A stretch of DNA of 64,000 nucleotides. Source: Vermamoeba vermiformis (lineage: Eukaryota > Tubulinea > Echinamoebida). Location of the stretch: NCBI GenBank assembly GCA_045837725.1, contig JBEWZL010000101.1:124001-188000 (forward strand). Direction: 5' to 3'. The notes under the pieces were generated by a model, which was not told where the DNA came from, ran no database searches, and was given only the letters and a program-made list of their open reading frames with translations. Below are positions 57,552-64,000 of this stretch, one piece after another (within the stretch, counting starts at the first letter, position 1; each line of letters opens with the position of its first letter). The position numbers were made by a program, and so were the translations under genes.

Positions 57552-59763
57552 TAGGTCTTCAACCCCTTCTTCTGTTGTAAATTGTTTTTTTACCAAAATT
57601 CGAAAAGCCAAAAAAATTAAAAAAATTTAATCTAGTACGTTGTGCAACTTGTTTACTCGTACAGCTGTGTAACTCAACTGTTGTGTCCGTGATCGCGAAG
57701 AAAGCAAGTTCACGGGACACAATAGAAGTTCAGGCCAGGCGACACTTACGGCCCGAGATAGGGTGCTCTAATGCCAACACCATGCATTCTCAAATGACGT
57801 CCTGTTTCAAGGCCCGCGATCTTTACGTGTAAAGAGTAATACCTGCACGTGGCATTGTGATTGGATGGTAACTGCATTTTCTACAACCAAGCACTGGAAC
57901 ATGTCAATTCTAAACTACTTGGATGATAATGGACTTTGTGTTTGACTAATTTTCGAGGAATAAATAATGGGTGTTTAGCTGATGATTTAGGGGTCAATAC
58001 ATGATTGAGGTCAACAGAGGTCATCCTGCACCTGGTGAGCGGTGTCCATCTGTGGCAGGGTGTCTGTCCATGGTCAGGGTGTCCCTCCTGGACAGGGGTC
58101 CACCATGGATGGGGCGTCCACCTAGTAATTGACCAATGCGCCTTGTTTCAGTGTGTAGAACATGCTTCTAATATGGGTGGTTTTTAATACTTTCTGGCGC
58201 TGAGGAGTAGTGCAGAACTGAAAGCGTTTGCAGGTGTTTTAGCATCCCATAAATCAACAAAAGTGGGTACTCGGTGCATTATGGTCACCAAAGAAGAAAG
58301 AAGTTCTTTGTAAACCCAATATACTTTGGAAGTTTTTACTTGTCCAGGCCAGATGACAACCAGGTGTGTGGTGGATGTCAGTCCCCCCTTTGCTTGAAAT
58401 GAGTCCGCCAGATGGTACAGCAAAAACTCAAGTTCACGAAGAACTCTTGTTCTAGTGCCAATACCAGTGAAACGAAATACCTAGAACATCACTATATAAC
58501 AAGAAAATATGTAATCGCAAAGATATTGTAGTGACAGCGATTTGTCAACTTTTCAGCTAAGTATGTAGGTTGGTGGCATGTGGTCTGTGGCAGACATCCA
58601 ATTTTTTTGCTGGACGACGTCCGCCATTGGTCTGACCTCCCATCCTTGGAATGCAACAGCCTGTAGTGGCAGTAAACCAGCAGCAGCGTCCCCACCAAAA
58701 AATTCGCCATCTGTGAACCATCCATGGGCATAGCTCTGTCCATTGATGGCAGTTGACCAACTTATACCATACTATGCAATTAGCACCAGCGGACCAAAGA
58801 AGTACTGTGGGAAGCTTTGGGTTAAGTGCTGGAGGCGAAAAAGGCAATGTTCTTGACAAGTATGAGTAGTACAATTTAGGTTGAAGGTAGGATCTGGTCT
58901 AGGTTCTCTGGATAGCAACAGACTTGTTGTCAACTTTCAAAATTTTTAAAGACATTTCAACTCGATTCATGGCAAGTGGCAGCAGTTGAATCGGTGGGCA
59001 TCTCCACAGTGGATCTGAACGCAACTCCTGTAGCAATGAAACCTTACAGGCGGACGTCCTGTCGGCCAAAAATAATTTAAAATTTTTTCGTCCATCCGGG
59101 GTCGCTGTGTCCGCTGATGTTAGTAATTGACCAACTTATACCAAACTCGGCCATAGCATCAGTAGACCCAAGAAACACTACTATTGGCGTCAGGAGGCTT
59201 TGGGCTAAACGCCAGAGGCTGAAAATGGCAATGTTCTGCAAAGAACTTAAGTACTAGAACTTTGTTCTTTTGGCTGCAATACCATTGAAACTTTGGAAAC
59301 ACCTAGGTCTATCACTATCTAACAAGAAAAGATAGTAATCATCAAAGATAATGTAGTGGCAGTAATTTGTAAATTTTCAGCATTAAGTATGAACCCACCC
59401 ACCAGCACATGTTTGGTACAACACAACTATACGTATTTTATGCAACGCTGAACTTTGGCTACAATGCATTGTCACCTAGCTATGAATTTTTTTTTGAATT
59501 ATCTATACTTTTTATGTTGTAACTTTGTCCAGTATGGTGGCAAACCTTGTTATAATGAAGCGATATGCTTAATCATATACATGGCATATAGAAATCTTGT
59601 TAAAATCTTCATACTATATGATGTATGGTTGGCGGACGCGCGGTCCGTGGCGGCGTCCAATTTTTGCCGGACAGGACACAATACCCCCTTGCACACATGC
59701 TCTAACGTATTGCCCTGGTTCTCAAATTCACAAATGAATGATTATTTTACAAAATAGTATTTA
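57552..59763. repeat. 2.2 kb non-coding block of diverged direct repeats
   Basis: Several blocks recur in the same orientation with many substitutions: 58441-58565 resembles 59257-59391 (around CCTAGAACATCACTATATAAC and CCTAGGTCTATCACTATCTAAC), 58752-58857 resembles 59126-59238 (around TTGACCAACTTATACCA), and 58561-58630 resembles 59623-59690 (around GTGGC-GACATCCAATTTTT). A GC-rich segment at 58020-58120 repeats GGTGTCC-like phrases (GTGTCCATCTG, GGTGTCTGTCC, GTGTCCCTCC, GGTCCACC, GCGTCCACC). No protein homology is visible in any frame. The block looks like degenerate copies of one or more non-coding or mobile units. Confidence 0.55.
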
Positions 59764-62255
59764 TTATGAGGCAAAGTGCTCCCTCTTCAAATGTGGAGGG
59801 AGATTCTGCTTCAAATTGTCTGTTGGAAGTTCGACCACTAGCAGTGACCCATCCAAGAAACTGTCGCAGAACAAAACTGATTTGTATTTCTTAATGGCAC
59901 CCCAACCAGAGCCCTTTGATAGTGGCAGTGAGGTGTCAAAGTGCAGAATGGCTGAGAGTGTGTGCAGGAAGATGTGATTGGGGAACTTGTCATTGAAGAA
60001 CAAATTGATGATGGGCTCTGTCCTGCCCTTCAGTTTGTGTGTCACGTGCTTGGCAATGACAGGTGCGTATTCGCGCGACCAATCAGTGAAGTTGTTGTTG
60101 TCCAGATCGTACATCCAGAATGTGTTTTGTGTTGCCAAGACGAGACAGGCAGGACTGTTGGAGTGGAACTTGATGCTCGTCACAACACCCAGTGCAGGCA
60201 GTGTGGCAGTCAGCTGTGCAGGGTGAGTAGGCGTGCTCAAATACGTGCCAGCTAGACTTACTTGGAGGGAGGTGAGGCTGTAAATAGAGACGCGTTGATG
60301 TTGCTGATCGAGCACAGCCAGCTTGTCACCGAGCACGTTAATGGCGAGCTGATCGATGCTGTGCTGGGCCTCGCGTGTGATGTGGCCCAGGGACTGCATG
60401 CGCTGCAGATCGAGCACGTGTATCTGACTCAGAGTGCCCACCACCAGGCGCGGGGCCTGTTCGCTGATCGCTGGCACAAAGCGCAGCTGTGCAATGGGTC
60501 CGCGCGTGTGGAACGAGTGCGCGACTTTGGTGACTTCAGCGCGGTACAAGAGCTCTTGTTCGTCCAGTTCGTAGTGCAGCTTGAACAGCTTGAGTTGATC
60601 GTCAGCACTCACTGCCAGCCACTCACCGTTGGGCGCGAGGGCACTGCAGTCAATGCCGCGCGAGGTGGTGATGTGCACGGTGAGGAGCAGCACCGGACCA
60701 GTCTCCGAAGTGGCACTTGGTGGCACGTGCCAGAGCTGACAGTGCTCTTTGTACTGCACGAGCAACAGCTGCTGATCGGTCTGATTGACAGTGGTGAGGG
60801 CGTAGTGTCGCTCAGGGTGGTGCGAGTGCGGAATAACTGCGTGGTGCGTGCTCTGTGTCAGCGAGTGCTGGGCCTCCAGCTTGTACAGATGCAGCGCGGG
60901 ATCCACGCCAGCCAGCACCAGCCAGTTGATGTGCTGCGGACTGTACGTCGTGTCGCGGTGCAGCACAATGGCGCACTGTGTGTCGTGGGCTGTGTCGCGT
61001 CGCTTGTCGAGGTAGAGCCACTCGTCCTTGTGCTCGTCGTGGCGATAGCTGTACACCGTGCTGTCCACGCCTGACACGTACAGCTGTCGAATCACGTGCG
61101 GGGTGTTGACAGCAGTGCCATCAGTGAGTTTGCGCTTCTTGTTGGCAGGCAGGGCAGTGCTATCCGCTTCAAACATCTCCACGAGTTCGAGTGCCAGCAC
61201 ATCGGTGTTGTTCACATTCTCCGTGCGCTGATTCTTGCGACTGGTCTGCGTGAAGACAGGATTGCTGAGGGTCTGAATCAGCGTGCTCGTGCTCACCAGC
61301 CACACGGTCACGCGTCCTGCGCTGTCACCGATCAACACGCGCTTGTGCTCGTCGCGCTCGCTGCTCTGATAGCACACCACGCGCCAGCCCATCACGCGAC
61401 TGTCGCGCAATCGCTGTCGTCTGCTGCGCTCGCGGTTCTGCTTGGTGGTCCAGTGCTCCACTGCGGGCAACAAGAACTCGTGACTCGGTGTGCTGTTCAT
61501 CACCGCGCCCTCATCGCGCAGGGTCACACTCCACGCTGCCACACCGCCGTCCACTGCAGTGGCCCACACGCGCACTGTCACGCCGTCTGCTGCTTGGGGC
61601 ATGGCACGGTCCACACCCAGCGCCAACACACGTGCCGCACTCACACCGCGTCGCAGCACCGCGCGCAGCAGCGAATCAGCCACGCTCCACACGCGCACGG
61701 CACCGTCCTCGCAGCCACACACCAGCCAGGGCCCGGCGCGGTCGTCGATCAGCACCGCGTCCCAGAATGCACCGGCACCTGAGGGCCAGCTCGACACGAG
61801 TGCCCCCGTGAGCAGATTCCAGATGCGCACTTGTCCGTCCAAGCCAGCGGTGATCACGTGATCGGTGCGCGGCACGTGAAACACACGGCGAACATTGCGT
61901 CCTGCTCCGATCAGCGTCTGGATGGAGTGGTAGCTGTTAGTTCACAAATCAATGTATTAACGTGCATTAAAATAATAAATTAATAGAGGCAAGCATTCTC
62001 GGCTATTAAGATTAAAAATCGTCGCGTAAAATTCCAGATCGGATTTTGAGATCCAACTTTTTTTGCATGGATCTGTAGTTTAAAAAATATTATAAATGTT
62101 TAGCGTACCTTTTCAAAGTGAAAATTATTTTTTACGTTCCAGATCTCGAGATCAGGATGTCGACAAACAATCAGCCGTTCATGTTCTGAAGTCAAGGCCA
62201 TGCATTGGACACTACCAATCTCTGCCTTAACAAATTGACAAATATTTACTTGCAT
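59764..62255 (-). CDS. UTP4: SSU processome WD40 subunit UTP4 / cirhin
   Basis: Three exons. The N-terminus MQVNICQFVKAEIGSVQCMA and DLEIWNVKNNFHFEK gives a first blade; the main exon starts TLIGAGRNVRRVFHVPRTDH and runs through blades such as GLDGQVRIWNLLTGALVSSW and GCEDGAVRVWSVADSLLR. Two propellers are likely. The C-terminus is diagnostic: FTDWSREYAPVIAK, IFLHTLSAILHFDTSLPLSK, KYKSVLFCDSFLDGSLLVVE and LPPHLKREHFAS, matching the LVVVERPxxxxxxxLPPxxxRKxxG end of cirhin. Family knowledge: UTP4 is a t-UTP/UTP-A subunit with UTP5, so both partners are encoded within 13 kb. An in-frame stop upstream of the chosen ATG supports the start. Confidence 0.83.
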
Positions 62256-62376
62256 GGCTGTATGGTGTTGATGTCTCTCTAAAATATTGAAATAAAATTC
62301 ATAAATCGGATCGCGATCTGATTTGTCGAGTAATTATTTTGCCTATTTACAAATTCAACACGGTACAATAGACACA

Positions 62377-64000
62377 CTACACCTGCTTCTTTTCATCGAG
62401 CTTGTCAGTGCTAGAGCTCAGTCGTTTGATCGTCGCTTCCAACATGAGTCGACGACGCGTGTCTGGATCTGGTGTCACCTCGCTGGGGGTGTCGGGGCTA
62501 GTGGGGCTCATATTAGCTGTGTTTGTATGACTAGTGCTTGTATGAGTAGCGGTGTCAGGGGTGTCTGTTGCAGCGGTACTGCGGTCAGTGTCACTCGGCA
62601 CTGAGGGCTGACTGTTCACACGCGCATTAGTGTTGTTACTGCTCGCTGTGTGCTGAGTACTGGTGTTTGTGTTGTTACTAGTGTTCATATTGTTACTAGT
62701 GTTCATATTGTTACTAGTGTTCATATTGTTACTAGTGTTCATATTGTTACTAGCACTAGTATCGGTACTACTCGGCACGGTGTTGTTAGTCGCATCGCTC
62801 CCCTCCGCACTCTGCTTGTGCTTGTACAGACTGCACACAACGCCGATCAGTATACCTGCGCATTCACTGAACGGTATATCGCACTTACTCGCGAGCTATT
62901 TTTAGCATGGCCTGTTTACGCATTTGAAAGCGGTCGTGTCGCTCCTGCGAGCTGCTGCCAAATTTGTCTTTGACTTGTGGTGGCAACATGAGCGGTGTCG
63001 ATGTGGTGGCACTTGGCACTGCACTCGGCGTGACAGGTGTCGGCGAGGGTTGAGGAGCGACAGGTGTCACAGGTGTATCACGTGATTGAGCAATGACAGG
63101 TGTCACAGGTGCAGGCTGTTGGATGACAGGTGCCACCTCATTATCCGGTGCATCGTTGTTGTTGTTGACAGGTGTCACAACGCGTCCTTCAAGAATGTTG
63201 TTGATGGTCTGATCCACACTCAGCGTCACACTCAAGTCCTGCACGATGCTCTCCACGGCCATGGTCGGGAACACGTCTTGCACCGCACGAATCATCTCCG
63301 CACTCACTGCACCGCGCGGCACTTGATAGGCCGGGGCACGAATCACCTGCACGGACATGTTGGGCAGCCAGCCCCAGCCATTCTGCGCTCGACCAGGGCC
63401 CTGCTGACGTGGCGGGGCAGCATTGGTGGGCAAGAGCGAGCGACGACAGGTGGGACACGAGTGATGGTACTCGAGCCACGAGCGGAGACAGTTGCTGGCA
63501 GAGTGTCAGTACTGACATTCACTGAATGGCGTTCACTGAAACACTTACAAGTGGAACATGTGGCCGCACGGCAGACGACGCGCACCATCGAGTCGTTCGC
63601 GACAAATAGCGCAGCTCTCGTTCATGGTCGCGAGTTGTTCCGCAGTCACGTGCTCGTAAGTGCGCTCCATGTTCTCCGCGAGCTGCTTGTAGTTGCGATA
63701 GGCCTGTATCTTGTCGCGCAGATTGTTGAACACGATGCGTATGTGCAGGAATATCAGCATGTCAATCAGCGTGAACGAGATGCCGTGCAGAATCAAGATC
63801 TGCACGTAATGCGCGAGGGTGGCGAGCAGAATGATGGCGTCAGTGAAGAACTCCACCATGTACATGTACTTGCCGCGCTCCTCCCACGTGCCATTGCCGT
63901 GCAGATCCCACAAGTGGATCGTGTACTTGCCGAGGGTCTGCAGCGTGTCCACGAACAGCGTGAAGCACTCAAAGGTGAGCAGCAGCAGCACAGCAGCCCC
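62377..64000 (-). CDS. AMFR: gp78/AMFR-type ER membrane RING-CUE ubiquitin ligase (N-terminus off window)
   Basis: The open frame reaches the window edge, so the first membrane helices are missing. Visible are hydrophobic segments (AAVLLLLTFECFTLFVDTL, FTDAIILLATLAHYVQILIL), a linker helix and the RING finger: CAICRERLDGARRLPCGHMF and, after an intron, NCLRSWLEYHHSCPTCRRSL. Next is the CUE domain (AEMIRAVQDVFPTMAVESIV and QDLSVTLSVDQTINNILEGR), as in gp78. A Pro/Thr/Val-rich linker, HDRFQMRKQAMLKIA and a second basic helix (RRRLMLEATIKRL) follow. An Asn/Thr/Ser-rich segment contains 18-bp repeats. Family knowledge: gp78 ubiquitinates ER-associated degradation substrates. Hrd1 is the alternative, but it lacks a CUE domain. 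Confidence 0.83.
62674..62745. repeat. 18-bp tandem repeat inside the gp78-like gene
   Basis: Four exact copies of GTTACTAGTGTTCATATT lie head to tail, with partial copies on both sides. On the minus strand they encode NNMNTS repeats in frame (18 bp is six codons), so copy number can change without breaking the protein. Confidence 0.9.

Noticed and set aside
60262-61074. 270-codon plus-strand frame opposite UTP4
   Set aside because: UTP4 on the minus strand explains the region with diagnostic C-terminal motifs.
1-64000. tRNA, rRNA, snoRNA or CRISPR elements
   Set aside because: I scanned for tRNA A/B-box and clover-leaf arrangements, C/D-box pairs in ribosomal-protein introns and regularly spaced direct repeats, and found none convincing by eye; a covariance-model search would be decisive.

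Overview
The window is gene-dense nuclear DNA from an intron-rich unicellular eukaryote. I recognise about 30 conserved eukaryotic genes and see no bacterial operons, rRNA, tRNA or CRISPR array. Nearly every gene is cut by several short GT-AG introns (mostly about 50-100 nt) with frame-preserving junctions. Intergenic gaps are AT-rich and usually 100-600 nt. The gene set (AVL9, PLGRKT, SOSS-B, WIP-type WH2 protein, gp78-type E3, a SKP1 with a Thr-Pro-Glu hydroxylation-type site) fits an amoebozoan or another free-living protist. I cannot fix the lineage from sequence alone. All gene coordinates below are spans from start codon to stop codon, introns included.

Layout. 0-13.5 kb: PDRG1-like prefoldin tail, AVL9, a large S74 (intramolecular chaperone) protein, an F-box/LRR protein, a BTB-FIS1 fusion, PLGRKT and a peptidyl-tRNA-hydrolase-like protein. 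13.6-23.8 kb: DUS2 with a tightly coupled small upstream ORF, a DnaJ-X cochaperone, a WH2/proline-rich actin protein, a CDP-alcohol phosphatidyltransferase, a short-chain dehydrogenase and an unrecognised Cys-rich coiled-coil protein. 24-36.3 kb: a GIGYF-like GYF protein, RPL34, an intronless 133-residue protein with a phage-tail-tube-like pattern, a FYVE-only protein, a large three-pass receptor-like protein, SAGA subunit TADA1 and mitochondrial uS10. 36.6-48.6 kb: TAF9, SOSS-B, an NT-C2/coiled-coil/DIL protein with long Lys-Asp-rich repeats, UTP13/TBL3, RPB3 and LYAR. 49-57.6 kb: WDR43/UTP5, a small membrane protein, NECAP, RFC3, a PNKP-kinase-like protein and SKP1. 57.6-59.8 kb: a 2.2 kb non-coding block of diverged repeats. 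59.8-64 kb: UTP4/cirhin and a gp78/AMFR-type ER ubiquitin ligase running off the window.

Themes. Three SSU-processome WD40 subunits (UTP13, UTP5, UTP4) and the nucleolar protein LYAR lie within 19 kb, interleaved with RPB3 and RFC3. Two SAGA-related subunits (TADA1, TAF9) lie 1.4 kb apart. Many neighbours are divergent pairs with short shared promoters. The most unusual items are the BTB-FIS1 fusion, the predicted self-cleaving S74 protein without a membrane anchor, the tail-tube-like small protein, the small ORF ending 5 nt before the DUS2 start, proteins whose catalytic motifs have degenerated (Pth-like, PNKP-like), and a 12-bp palindrome present six times, mostly in introns.
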